Assembly (NCBI GenBank): GCA_033816765.1
Contig: CM066297.1
Location: 1,792,573-1,856,572 of the forward strand
Source: Nothopassalora personata
Taxonomy: Eukaryota > Ascomycota > Dothideomycetes > Mycosphaerellales > Mycosphaerellaceae
DNA length: 64,000 nucleotides
Reading direction: 5' to 3'
In this document: positions 20,600 through 31,579 of the stretch, piece by piece
Layout: each line of letters starts with the position of its first letter
How positions within the stretch are numbered: the first letter of the stretch is position 1
The notes under the pieces: generated by a model
What the model was told of the DNA's origin: nothing
Database searches by the model: none
What the model saw: the letters and a program-made list of their open reading frames with translations, nothing else
Position numbers and translations under genes: made by a program

Positions 20600-23040
20600 T
20601 ACGTAGAACGTTATGCTTCGTGTCGTAGGGCCTCTACTCGAACCTAGCGCGAGTCCTTCTATGTCTACCCTTGTAGTATGTTACGTTCCTAGATCTTCTA
20701 CGTTTCTAAGTAGAGTACGCGTATATATTGTACTACATTACGTAGTTCGTTAGATACGAACGTTCCTAACGGTATAAGGTATCCTATACCCATTATCCTA
20801 CTTCCTATCGGCGGTCGTTCTATAACTACGGTCGCTAAATTCTCTATCGTCCCTATAAGTAGGTAGCTCTAAGTTATGTACCTTAGAGTGTTAAGTGTCT
20901 TATCGAACTTAATAGGGTATAGCATTCGCCGGCCGTCTATCTTAGGTAGGAATTCTTCGTGCCTTCTCTATAGGTAAACGATTAGGTCGTATAGTTTCTT
21001 AGGTGCGTCTACCGTGAAGGTAAGTTGTTTGTTATCGTCGTTAGTGTTGCTCTCTTCTCCTTCGGAGGAATCCTCTTCGCTTAATTCTTCCGGTTCCTAT
21101 TCTTCTTAGATATTGTCTAGCCCGGTAGTTTCTTAACTTTCTTCCTATAGTCCTAGTAACTACAATCTATTCTACTCTAGGTCCTAGTTTTCCTTATTTT
21201 TATCGTCGAAGTAGGATTCGTCGATGTCTACTTCTCGGAGCTTAGCGTCTTGCCTATATTACGCTCCTAGGGTTCCTCGCGGCTACTAAGGCTAATACCC
21301 TACTCCTAACTTAGCGGAGTAGTAAACTTAATACGAGTCTTAGTAATAGAATCGCTAGTAAAGGCTTCCGTAACTATTTCGAGATTCGGACTCGATCTCG
21401 AAGTCGACTCTTCGTACCATTATACTAAACATTCTTAGTCCTTAGTTTACTTCCCTTAAAGCTTTTACTTATCCCTCGAATAAGTCTCTTGTCTTATAGA
21501 TCTCGTAGCGCACCTCTTTAGTAGTTACTATAGTTATTAGGAGGTAGTTAAGGTCGGCTACTACGTCGTCGAGCTATTTTTGTATCGTAGGTCCTAGATC
21601 GGTATTGTTTTATATACGTTAGACTATGTCTCGAACCCTTCTTCTTAGGGCTCGCGTTTGTTCGTCGAGCCGCCGTTCGTTATCCTCGTCGCTTCCGAGC
21701 CTTAGAAGTTCTTATCGGGTTCCTTCGTAAAACTAGAGTAGACTAGCTCTTTAACTTCGGTATAGTTCGTAGGACATATTCGGAAATTGATTAATAACTC
21801 CTCTAATTTTTTCTACGATCTTTATCTACGCGCGGTATTATTATCTTATTCCTTAGTTCCTCGCGCGAACGTCTTCTACGATTTATCCCTAGGTTCTCTA
21901 CGCTAGTAGATTATCCGGGAATACTAACTAGACTAGTATAGTTATTATAGACTGTTATAGTTAGCCCTATTGCTTATAAGTCCTTCCCTCTTCTAGAAGA
22001 CTTAGGTAAGGTCCCGTGCTTCCTATACCGGCTCTCTCCCCTACTCCCTAGGTATAGTTAGTATCTCCTCGAGACCTAACGCTACTCCCGGGTCTACTAG
22101 TCCGTTTTTGTATTATATTAAACTATTCGCGGCGTACTATATTCTTACCGCGGCAGTCCCTTACTACGTAGCTAGGCTTATCGTATCTATAGTAGGTTCG
22201 TATTTTCTTTCCTAAAGTCGGGGTTCTTTTATTCCCCTTACTGTTCCTAATCTTGCGACCTTTCTCCGTAACGTCGAGCTCTATCGGCTATAGTCCATAA
22301 TATGTCTTGTTCCTAGGCTTATTATTATAATTGTCGTTAAAGCCTCTATTGCGGTTATCGTAGCCTAGTGCAAATCCGGTCTTACTAGATACCTTAAAGT
22401 CGTATCGTCGCTCTAGAGCTCTCTTATAGAGCTTATCGTTAAGATCGATCGTAACTTTAACTAAAGATCCTAAGTTATCGATCCTTCGACCGTCCCTTAT
22501 TAATTTATCCTTAACTTGCTCCTTTAGTCCTCTTCGGTATATAACTTAAAGTGCTTCGTCGTGCTACTCGGTAAGCTAGGCGTATTCCTAGAACTTTATA
22601 GCGTAGTCGGCAGTAGATATCTTCTAGGTTAGGTGTTAGATAACGCGTACCGTAGTAGATACCTCGTTCGATATTCTAAAGACGCTTTTTATCGCATTCT
22701 TAAGGTAACCGTAAGACGTAAAGATCCCGTTTACATTGTCGTTACCGTTACTATCTAGGTAGGTCTTAAGGAAGGGTTTAACCTAATACTATGCTCGTCC
22801 TCTTAAGAAGGTAGTAGTAAAGATAGGCTTAAGGTTCTTAGCTATAGAGTTAAATAGGAAATACATGTCTATCTAAGTAACCTAAGTATTGAACTTGTCT
22901 CGGTCGCTACAGTAGAACTCTAGCTTACTAATCTTAAGGGATTCGTTGCCCGTATAAGTAGCTAAGGCATTAATAGCATCGTTTACGGTCTAAGGTCGTC
23001 GGGCTCTACTTACTTTACTAGGGGCGGGTGTTCCCCTATT
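20600..23040 (-). pseudogene. gag of chromovirus B
   Basis: Collinear on the minus strand with A gag: an acidic low-complexity region near 21.1-21.0 kb, the zinc-knuckle region near 22.2 kb and the helical capsid region at 22.9-22.4 kb. It is saturated with TAG/TAA. It starts near the element's leader close to 23.04 kb. Confidence 0.65.
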
Positions 23041-23077
23041 ACTCTATCGAGCTCCTATTATAGAGGGCGTTTAAAGC

Positions 23078-23194
23078 TATTAGGTTTAGTATAACCTAAT
23101 AATATTATAAGTTAAGAAGATAAGCTTAATCGGGTTTAGTCTCGGGCCGAGGAGAGATAAGGGAGAGTAAAGCTAAGTAAAGTGTACTAGTTTC
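23078..23194 (-). repeat. Partial 5' LTR of chromovirus B
   Basis: It starts TATTAGGTTTAGTATAACC like the LTRs of C and E but diverges after about 90 bp (GGGCCGAGGAGAGATAAGG) and is cut at 23194, where the complete LTR of element C begins. So two related LTR heads stand in direct tandem here. Confidence 0.7.
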
Positions 23195-23658
23195 TATTAG
23201 GTTTAGTATAACCTAATAATATTATAAGTTAAGAAGATAAGCTTAATCGGGTTTGTTCTCGGGCCGATGGGAAGTTAAGGGAGAGTAATAAAGCAGTAGC
23301 TGTCTTATCTTATAAAGACTAAGTAGTAGTGAGGTAGAGGTTAGGTTATGGTGTATTCTAAACAGTAATATTGAATAGTAAGTTAAACGCCTCGAAGCTA
23401 TAAGGGATTCTTAGCGTTCCTAAATATAAAAGGAAATTATTATTGATCTGTTCTAATCTATTAATCTACTTTATAGATTATATAGAGCAATAGATCAATT
23501 AGTGTCGTACTCTATTCTAATCTATTAATCTACTTTACAGATTATACAGAGCAACAGATTACTCTACGGTAGCTGTGCCTTTCCGGCTGTAGTTACGCCT
23601 ACTTAAGTATAGAGGCTCTAATTAGTCGCTAAGCATTAGCTCAATTAGACCCGTAATA
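23195..23658 (-). repeat. 3' LTR of chromovirus C
   Basis: 464 bp. In plus-strand reading it goes from TATTAGGTTTAG to GACCCGTAATA. It contains two imperfect copies of an AT-rich motif (TTAATCTACTTTAYAGATTAT, about 23.46-23.56 kb) ending in AGAGCAA-CAGATTA/AGATCAA. The same doublet occurs in every LTR of C and E. Confidence 0.85.
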
Positions 23659-23752
23659 CTATCCCCCTCTTAGCTTAGCTCGCTACGAGCTTAGGTTATA
23701 GTCCTGCAGCCTTGTCCCTTCGTTTAGTGTTCTTATTTATGTCTTCCTTAAC

Positions 23753-24367
23753 ATGCTAAAGGCTCCTTCTTCCTCGAGTACCTCTCGTTGTCTTAAGTTA
23801 GCGGAAACTATCGACAACTTCGGAGAAATAATAGTGCGGTCTTGTTCTAACTATCGGGCGCATTCGCGGTTATATAAGGTGTACGTGTTATCGGGGCGGT
23901 ATAATAAGTGTGTTTATTAAAACATCCGTTATAATATAAAGGTGTCGCGTTCCGAGTTCGATCGCCTTATTAGTAAAAAGAAGAAATTGTAGCGGTAGAT
24001 AAAGGAAGCCCGCGAGGCTTAAGAGCGTGCTCGCGAGGCCCTAAATACTACGTATATAAAGGAAGAACGGTTGCGTAGGTAGATAGAGCTCGTAGATTAG
24101 AGAGCTAACGAGGCTATTGCCGTAGAGTCGGCGAACCTATTAGAGCTAGAGTAGGAGGAGTTAGCGGACTTCTACCTAGCTCCTAACACTTAGAATCTTT
24201 TAGTCGACTAAGGTTATAATGTCTCCTCCGATTTCTAGTTGTATAGTCCTCCTTCTCTTCGAGGTTCTTCCGGTACTAAAAATACTCTATTAGAAGTAGC
24301 CGGCAGTTCTTAAGGTTTCTTTCTAGTTCCTAGGTATTTTCTAATTCGTCGTATTTTTTCTATTTAA
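23753..24367 (+). pseudogene. Opposite-strand Zn2Cys6-like accessory frame of C
   Basis: From ATG 23753 to TAA 24365 the frame is 204 codons plus stop with no frame change and several RIP-type stops. The cluster reads C-x2-Y-x6-Y-x8-Y-x2-C-x6-Y and becomes C-x2-C-x6-C-x8-C-x2-C-x6-C when Tyr is read as mutated Cys. A lysine-rich coiled-coil-like region (SRSEFDRLISKKKKL and onward) follows. The end of the frame overlaps the chromodomain end of pol on the other strand. It is nearly the same as the frame in E. Function unknown. Confidence 0.68.
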
Positions 24368-27300
24368 TAAGGTATCGCTAACCTTTCTTATCTAGGATTT
24401 TTTCGACTTCAAATTCGTTTTCTACTTCTAGCTCGAAATAGAAACTTTCCTAGTAGGGTGTTTCGGCGTCTACGGGTTCTAACTTAGAGATATAGAAGAC
24501 TAGGTGGATTTTTGCGTTAGGTAGCAGCCGTAGACGGTAGTTAACTAGTCCTATAACTTTGTCGATAAAAAATGGTCCGACCTTAACGTAATCTAGTTTC
24601 TTAGTCTATCTTCTTATTCTTAAGTTTTTTATAAGGAGATAGACCTTATCCCCCTTTTTTAGTAGAGGTGCTATTTTTCTCGTGTCTTGCCGTTACTAAG
24701 ACAGTTTGTGTTATGCATCTTCGATCGCCTTACGTGTTTCTTTATGCACTTCCTTAAGAGTGTCCGTCGTTACGATCGCTCTTTCGGCTTATAGGTAGGA
24801 TCTAGGTGTTCCAAATAGGTTAGGATCTTTCCTAAAGTTTGCATAAAATAGTGTCGTTAAAGTTGTCTCTAATTTATAGTTGTTTAGTGCAATCTACGCT
24901 ATTAGTAGTAATAAAACCTAGTTATCTTATACGTAGTTAATATAGTGTCGTAGGTATTGTTCTAGCGTTTAGTTCATCCTTTCGGTTTGTCCGTCTATTT
25001 CTAGATAGTATGCTATTAACAGCTTATGTTTAATTCCGATCGTTCCTATAAGCGTTTTCTAGTAATTTAATATGAATAGCTTATCTCTATCTATTATAAA
25101 CGCTTAGGGGAATCTATAGTATCGGATAAGTCTATCTAGTATAAGGTATCCGAGCTGTTCTGCATTGTATATTTCTAATATAGGAATAAAGTGTGCGTAT
25201 TTTGTAAGTCTATTAACTATAACTAGTATTATGTCGTATAGTTGTTTCGTAATTTAATCCCTTAACGGTAGGAGTTTCGTAATAAAGTCTATTGTGACTT
25301 CGTCCTATAGTTTCGTCGGTAGTGTCCTAAACTATAGGTGACCGTATTTTACATGTCTCGTAGCCTTGTCTCGTTAACAGTACACACATTACTTAATGTA
25401 GCGTAACACCTTAAGTTTTATTTATAGGAATAAGAAACTGCGTTGTATTAGGTCTATTGTCTTTAAAGTTCTAGAGTGTCTATAAGTTAGTCCGTCGTAA
25501 TGTTGTCGTATATATTCTTCTTCTCGATCCTTTAGTACTTAGTATTTTCCTTACGATATAGGGAATTGTTCGTCCTTATCGCCTAATATCCGTACGATGT
25601 TATTAAATTCTCTCGTGTTTATACTAAGACTTCCGTCGGGGTTTGTCTTTAATATTTTGTGTTACACTAGTTCTTTTCCTTCTATGTAGTCGCTTCTTTA
25701 ACTTAGCGCGTCGGCGCGGCCGTTCTCTCTTCCTAGAGTATATTTAATTTCGAACTTATATTGCCCTAGTAGCTCCGACTAGCGGGCTTGCCTTCGGGTA
25801 AGTTCTTTCGTCGTCGTAAAGTACGTAAGATTCTTATAGTTAGAAAGAATCGTTAACTTCGGTAGGCCCTCGACATATACTCTCTAATATTGTATAGTAG
25901 CAACAATAGCTAGAAGCTCTTTATTATGGATGTCGTAGTTCTGTTCCGCTATAGTCATTTTCCGGGAGTAATAGGCTACTGGGTGTCTCTACCTATCGTG
26001 TGTCTATGTTAGATACGCGCTGTTACGGTTCGGATGAAGGACGGTGCAGGACGTGGCATGGGGAGGAAGAATCAGAAGACACGAACCAATCGCTAGGAAG
26101 AGAAAGGGACCCCACGTCCGGGTCACGTGCACGACCGCGCGCTTAGTGCATGGTCGAACACGACCGCAGAAGTAGCGTATGGACGTACACGACCACACGA
26201 CCAGACGACCGGTCGAGTGGACAGACGGACATCTAACACCGGATGGCATACGAACCTCCTTTGTATTTAGGAACGCTAGAAACCCTTATGGTTCTGATGC
26301 GTTCAACTCATGTTACTATCTCACTGATTGGAATACAACTCTTATTCCTATCATTCATCTTCGCTCAGCTTGCTTCAGCCTCTCCAAAGAATAATACCGC
26401 CACGTGACTTGACTTATCTCTCTTTTGAGACTAGCCCTGGAACGAGACAATAACACGCGCCTATTGCTATATTAGACGTATCGGTCTCGATGTGGACTTC
26501 CTTACTACTATCGAATAGTCGAAGCGTAGGGGCTAAAGCGTATTGTTCCTTAAGTTTCTTAAACGCTTTAATCTGTTCCTTTCCCTATTTCTAGGTAACG
26601 TCTTTTCTCGTAAGTATCGTTATTAGTACTACTGTCTTTACGTAGTCCTTAATAAATTTCCGGTTGTAGTTCGCTAGTCTAAGGAATGATTATACGTTCT
26701 TAACTGTTTTTAGTTCTAGCTATTCTCTAATTAACTATGTCTTCGTAGGGTCGATCGTTATTTCTATAGTGCTAATAATAAAGCCTAAGAATTTAACTTC
26801 TTTCTTATAGAATTTATATTTCTCGGGTGCTGTCTTAAATCCTAAACGCGTAAGTCGTTCGAATACGTCCTAGACTTACTTTACGTATTCCTATAGGGAT
26901 CCTTTCGTGTAGACTAGTATGTCGTCTATATAGGCGATAACGCATACATCGAGTAGGTCTCTAAGTGTCTTATTAATAAGGTCCTAACAGGATACGGGTG
27001 CGTTAGTCAATCCTATTAGCATAACTAAGAATTCGTAAAGTCCGTATCTTGTTCTAAAAGCGGTTTTCCATTCTTCTCCTTCCGCTATCCGTATAGCGTA
27101 GAAGGCATCTCGTAGGTTAATCTTCGTGTACTAGTCTAATCCGGTTAATCTATCTTGCGCTTCTTCGATGTTAGGTAGCGGGTATCGGTTCTTAATTGTA
27201 ATCTCGTTTAGCTTCCTATAGTCTTGTACGAGTCGTTACTTCCCGTTTACTTTTAGAACGAACATACATAGAGTTCCTACACTTAAGGTAGATCTTCTTA

Positions 27301-28140
27301 TCTATCCTTTAGCTAGCTTCTCCCTTAGCTATTCTCGTAGGGTCTATAGCTCTTTCTTAGACATTTAATATAGGGGTCCCTATAGAGGCTCTTTTCCTAG
27401 CTAAATGTTTTATCTTATAATCCTATAGTTAGTACTTAGGTAAGGCATCCTAACCTCTTTCCTCTTTAAAGAGTCGCGACTACTTACGATACTCTTTAGG
27501 AATACTTAACTCTAAGATATTAGTATCCTTCGATAGTGCGTTACTTCTATTACTACTAGTAACTTCGTAACCCGGCGGCCCTACGCTAGTGTCTATCCCG
27601 GTCGAAGGTAGTTCTTCTATCCTTCTATTCGGCGTAAGCTATATCCTATTTAGCTGTCTCTTTACCTTATCTAATAGCGAACGCTACCGCTACGTAGGCT
27701 AAATGTCGATAACGCAGTCGCATTCCCTAAATGTAAGTACTCCTCTTCTCTAGTCGATTGCTAGGTTGTGCTTTCTTAAGTAAGGCATACCTAGTACGAT
27801 GTTATAACTAGCTATGTTAGTAACATTTAAGATAATCTCCTCGTAGTGCCGTTAGATAGTAAGTGGTAGCGGTATCGTCTCGCGCTCTATACTAGGTAAG
27901 GATAATCCGTCTACCGCGATCAATTTATAACCCTCTTTCTTCTTATAGGTAGCGATCCTATATCTTATAACAAATAATTCGGAGGTAAAGTTCCCGCTTA
28001 CTCCGGAATCTATTATAGCATCTATCTTATGCCCGTTAACGATAATTTTAGTTCAAAATACTATTATCGTTAGTAATGCTTAAGCCTTTTCTATGTTATA
28101 TAACTCCCTTTAGTCGCTTATTCCTAGGGAGTTAATCCTT
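24330..28140 (-). pseudogene. pol of chromovirus C, interrupted by a solo LTR
   Basis: Minus-strand order is protease (about 28.05-27.85 kb), RT (27.45-26.8 kb), RNase H (26.55-25.75 kb, split by the solo LTR at 26021-26455), integrase (25.6-24.6 kb) and chromodomain (about 24.45-24.33 kb). The RT active-site region is near 26.93 kb. Gln and Trp codons are widely changed to stops. The protease motif is again degraded. Confidence 0.8.
26021..26455. mobile_element. Solo LTR of the chromovirus A family, not RIPed
   Basis: 435 bp from TGTTACGGTTCGG to GACAATAACA, flanked by CGCGC on both sides (26016-26020 and 26456-26460). Its 3' half is the unmutated form of the A LTR; the 5' half differs. The open frames across it (26004-26249 minus, 26179-26394 plus) are incidental. 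The same insertion with the same duplication is at 47160-47594 in element E. Confidence 0.88.
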
Positions 28141-28431
28141 TTCCCTATTCGTATATAGAACGTCGTACTTCGTGTCTCGAGGCCTCGGCCTAAACCTAGC
28201 GCGAGCCTTTCTATATCTACACCTACATTCGGTAACGTTCCTAGATCTTCTACGTTTCTAAGTAGAGTGCGCGTGCGTGTTATACTACGTTACGTAATTT
28301 ATTTAATATAAATGTTCCTAACGGTATAAGGTATCCTGTTCCTATTATTCGGCTCCCTATCGGTAGTCGTTCTATAACAGCGGTTACTAGATTCTCGGTT
28401 GTTTCTATAAGTAGGTATCCCTAGGCTATGC

Positions 28432-28747
28432 TGTTAGGAACCGCTGTACGTTATCCCAACTGGGCTTGGATCTTTGCAGTGATGTCTCTGACTCGTTGAG
28501 AAGGTAGTGGTCCCAAACAGTATATGGTGTATACTTGAAATGAGTTGAGCACGAAGCTCCTATCTACTTGCAAAAGAGCGTCGTCTATATAGTGCCATGT
28601 CTTGGCGCGGTCTGTCCTGCTCTCTCGGTAGAGCACCAAGAGCGCTCTGCTATGAGTCACACAAGAGCGCCCGCTCATTGGCAGCGCGTGTCCCTATTCC
28701 CAACGAATGAAGTTCTTCCACGTGCACGATCGTACCGGACCGTAACA
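28432..28747 (+). mobile_element. Solo LTR, 316 bp, not RIPed (third family)
   Basis: It starts TGTTAGGAACCGCTG and ends GACCGTAACA, flanked by TATGC on both sides (28427-28431 and 28748-28752). Element E has the empty site (CTATGCCTCG at 49566). A copy in reverse orientation lies at 30379-30756. Confidence 0.88.
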
Positions 28748-28752
28748 TATGC

Positions 28753-30370
28753 CTCGTAGGGTGTCGAGTGTCTTATTAAATTTAATAGAGTATAGCATCC
28801 TTCGTCCGCCTATCTTAGGTAGGAATTCCTCGTGCCTTCTTTATAGGTACACGATTATGTTATATAATTTCTTAGGTGCATTAATCGTGAAGGTTAGTTA
28901 TTTATTGTCGTTGTTAGTGTCGCTCTCTTCTCCTTCGGAGGAATCTTCTTCGCTTAATTCTTCCGGATCCTAATCTTCTTCAATAGTATCTAGCCCGGTA
29001 GTTTCTTAACTTTCTTCCTATGGTTCCGGTAACTATAATCCGTTCTATCCCAGGTCTTAGTTTTCTTTATCGCTTTTATTATTATTAAAGTAGGATTCGT
29101 CGATATATACTTCTCGGAGCGTAGCATTTTGCCTATGCGTCGCTTCTAGGGTTCCTCTCGCTTGTTAAGGCTAATACCCTACGCCTAACTTCGCGGCGTA
29201 GTAGATTTAACACGAGTCTTAGTAACAGAATCGCTAATGAAGGCTTCTATAACTATTTCGAGACTCGGATTCGATCTCGTAGTCGACTCTTCGTGTTATT
29301 ATGTTTAACTATCGTAGTTAGTTCTTCGCATTAAATAGAATAACTACTATTTGCTACCTATAGTATCCTCCTCGTCCTTCTAAGGGATCTAGGAGAGGCG
29401 TCGTGCTTCTATTACTAGCTCTCTCCCCTACTCTCCGAGTATAGTCGGTATCTCCTTAAGATCTAACGCTACTCTTAGATTTACTAGTTCGGAGTTGCAT
29501 TATGTTAAACTGTTCGCGGCGTACTATATTCTTACCGCGGTAGTCCCTTACTAGGTAGCTAGGTTTACTATATCCGTAGTAAGTTCGTGTTTCTTTCGAA
29601 CTCCGGGATACTCTATTCCCGTTACTGTTCCTAACCTTACGACCTTTCTCGGTAACGTCGAGTTCTATTAGCTGTAGTCCGTAGTACGATTTGTCCCTAG
29701 GCTTATTATTATAGCTATCGTAGAAGCCTCTATTACGGTTGTTATAGCCTAGTATGTATCCAGCCTTTCCGGATACTTTAGAGTCGTATCGTCGTTCTAT
29801 AGCTCTCTCGTAGAGCTTATCGTTAAGATTAATCGTAACTCTAACGAGGTCGCCTAAGCTATCGATCTTCCGACCGTCCCTTATTAACTCGTCCTTAACA
29901 TGCTCCTTTAGTCCTCTTTAGTACATAACTTAAAGTGCTTCGTCGTCCTAATCGGTAAGTTGCGCGTATTCCTAGAATTTAGCAGTATATTCGGTAGTAG
30001 ATGTCTTCTAGGTTAAATGCTAAATAACACGAACGGTAGTAGCAATCTTATTAGAGACACTAAAGACGCTCTTTATAGCATGCTTAAGATGGTTATATAA
30101 CCTAAAGATTCCGTCGGCATTGTCTTCTCCGTTACTGTCTAGGTATTTCCTAAGGAATGGTTTAACCTAATGTTATGCTCGTCCTCTTAAAAAAGTAGTA
30201 GTAAAGATAGGCTTAAGGTTCTTAGGCATAGAGTTGAATAAGAAGTACATGTCTATCTAAGAGACCTAAGTGTCGAACTTGTCTCGGTTGCTATAGTAGT
30301 ATTCTAGCTTACTAACCTTAAGGGTGTCGTTACCTATATAAGTAGCTAAGGCATTAATAGCATCGTTCGC
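28753..30370 (-). pseudogene. gag of chromovirus C
   Basis: Minus-strand gag collinear with E (49570-51215): acidic serine-rich stretch at about 28.97-28.92 kb, degraded zinc knuckle near 29.6-29.5 kb, and helical capsid region 30.3-29.8 kb. Stops replace Gln throughout. Confidence 0.65.
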
Positions 30371-30378
30371 GGTCTAAG

Positions 30379-30756
30379 TTTTACGGTTTGATTCGTGGAG
30401 AACTCACAGCCACTCACTAAGCGAGGAGAGCAAAGAAACTTGCGGGACGGAGAGCAAGAGATCAAGAGATCGAGAGAGCAAGAGATCAAGAGATCGAGAG
30501 AGCAAGAGATCAAGAGATCAAGAGATCAAGAGAGCAAGAGAACAAGAGATCAAGAGAGCAAGAGAGAGCAGGACAGATCACGCCAAGACATGGCACTATA
30601 TAGGCGACGCTCTTTTGCAAGTAGATAGGAGCCTCGTGCTCAACTCATTTTAAGTATACACCATATACTGTTTGGAACCACTACCTTCATAACTGATTGA
30701 GACATCCCTGCAAAGATCCAAGCCCGAGTTGTGATAACGTACAGCGGTTCCTAACA
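30379..30756 (-). mobile_element. Solo LTR, 378 bp, inverse copy of the third family, with a minisatellite
   Basis: Flanked by CTAAG on both sides (30374-30378 and 30757-30761); element E has the empty site. In minus-strand reading it starts TGTTAGGAACCGCTG like 28432-28747. Its other end reads TTTTACGG where TGTTACGG is expected, one base off the standard terminus. An expanded purine repeat (about 30448-30575) explains its greater length. Confidence 0.85.
30448..30575 (+). repeat. Purine-rich minisatellite (AGAGATCAAGAGATCGAG type)
   Basis: Variant repeats of AGAGCA, AGAGATCA and GAGATCGAG make one strand almost wholly purine. It sits inside the solo LTR at 30379-30756 and is absent from its relative at 28432. 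The Arg/Glu/Lys-rich open frame across it is a by-product. Confidence 0.8.
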
Positions 30757-30844
30757 CTAAGGTCGTCGGGCTCTACTTACTTCACTAGGGGCGGGTGTTC
30801 CCCGTTCACTCTATCGGTCTCCTATTGTAGAGGGCGTTTAAAGC

Positions 30845-31308
30845 TATTAGGTTTAATATAACCTAATAATATTATAAGTTAAGAAGATAAGCTCAATCGG
30901 GTTTGTTCTCGGGCCGATAGGAAGTTAAGGGAGAGTAATAAAGCAGTAGCTGTCTTGTCTTATAAAGACTAAGTAGCAGTAAGGCAGAGGTTAGGTTGTA
31001 GTGTATTCTAAACAGTAATATTAAATAGTGAGTTGAACGCCTCGAAGCTATAAGGGATTCTTAGCGTTCCTAAATACAAAAGGAAATTATTATTAATCTA
31101 TTCTAATCTATTAATCTGCTTTACAGATTATATAGAGCAACAGATTAATTGGTGTCGTGCTCTATTCTAATCTGTTAATCTGCTTTATAGATTATATAGA
31201 GCAACAGATTACTCTACGGTAGCTATACCTTTCCGGCTGTAGTTACGCCCACTTAACTGTAGAGGCTCTAATTGGTCGCTAAGCATTAGCTCAATTAGAC
31301 CCGTAATA
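30845..31308 (-). repeat. 5' LTR of chromovirus C
   Basis: 464 bp, same ends and length as 23195-23658. The leader and gag start lie to its left in element orientation. Confidence 0.85.
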
Positions 31309-31575
31309 GTGTGTAGTACTAAGGTAGAGGTTAGGTTATAGTGTATTCTAAACAGTAATATTAAATAGTGAGTTAAACGCCTCGAAGCTATAAGGGATTC
31401 TTAGCGTTCCTAAATACAAAGGAGACTTTACGTCTATAGTCTCGAATTACTAAGTCACTAGTAAGTAAGTGATCTTAAATTACTAAGTCACTAGTAAGCG
31501 AGTGATCTCGTGTAGCGCACGTAATCCTACTAGCTAATAGCTAGGTGTAGCTTCGGGGCGTAGCCCGAACCGTAA
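31309..31575. repeat. LTR fragment of a variant type with a tandem repeat
   Basis: The first 115 bp match the middle of the C LTR (AGGTAGAGGTTAGG to CCTAAATACAAAGG). The rest is unrelated and ends GAACCGTAATA, an LTR-like terminus. A unit of about 34 bp (TTACTAAGTCACTAGTAAG and on) occurs twice in tandem at about 31445-31510. It may be the cut LTR of another family, or a recombinant. Confidence 0.5.
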
Positions 31576-31579
31576 TAAT

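Larger units (their letters stand above)
16097..23194 (-). mobile_element. Chromovirus B, minus strand, ends truncated
   Basis: Read from right to left: partial 5' LTR (23194-23078), gag, protease, RT, RNase H, integrase, chromodomain, then a plus-strand accessory frame, the purine tract (16117-16132, complement reads GGAGGGGGATAG) and only about 20 bp of 3' LTR ending CCGTAACA at 16116. A tRNA-like segment and a 266-bp solo LTR sit between the accessory frame and pol. Both outer LTRs are cut at junctions with neighbouring elements. Confidence 0.82.
23195..31308 (-). mobile_element. Chromovirus C, minus strand, with three nested solo LTRs
   Basis: LTR to LTR, 464 bp each (23195-23658 and 30845-31308). 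Between them, right to left, are gag, protease, RT, RNase H, integrase, chromodomain, then the plus-strand accessory frame and the purine tract (complement of CTATCCCCCTC after 23658). Solo LTRs sit at 26021-26455, 28432-28747 and 30379-30756. Outer flanks GTTTC and GTGTG do not match, so no target duplication is seen. Element E is its closest relative in the window. Confidence 0.88.

Noticed and set aside
26004..26394. Two overlapping ORFs, repeated at 47143-47533
   Set aside because: They lie across a solo LTR; identical sequence in both elements is due to the duplicated LTR and not to coding constraint.
30395..30628. 77-codon Arg/Glu/Lys-rich ORF
   Set aside because: A translation of the purine minisatellite in a solo LTR.
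31440..31515. CRISPR-like or regulatory repeat array
   Set aside because: Only two tandem copies within an LTR fragment of a eukaryotic element.
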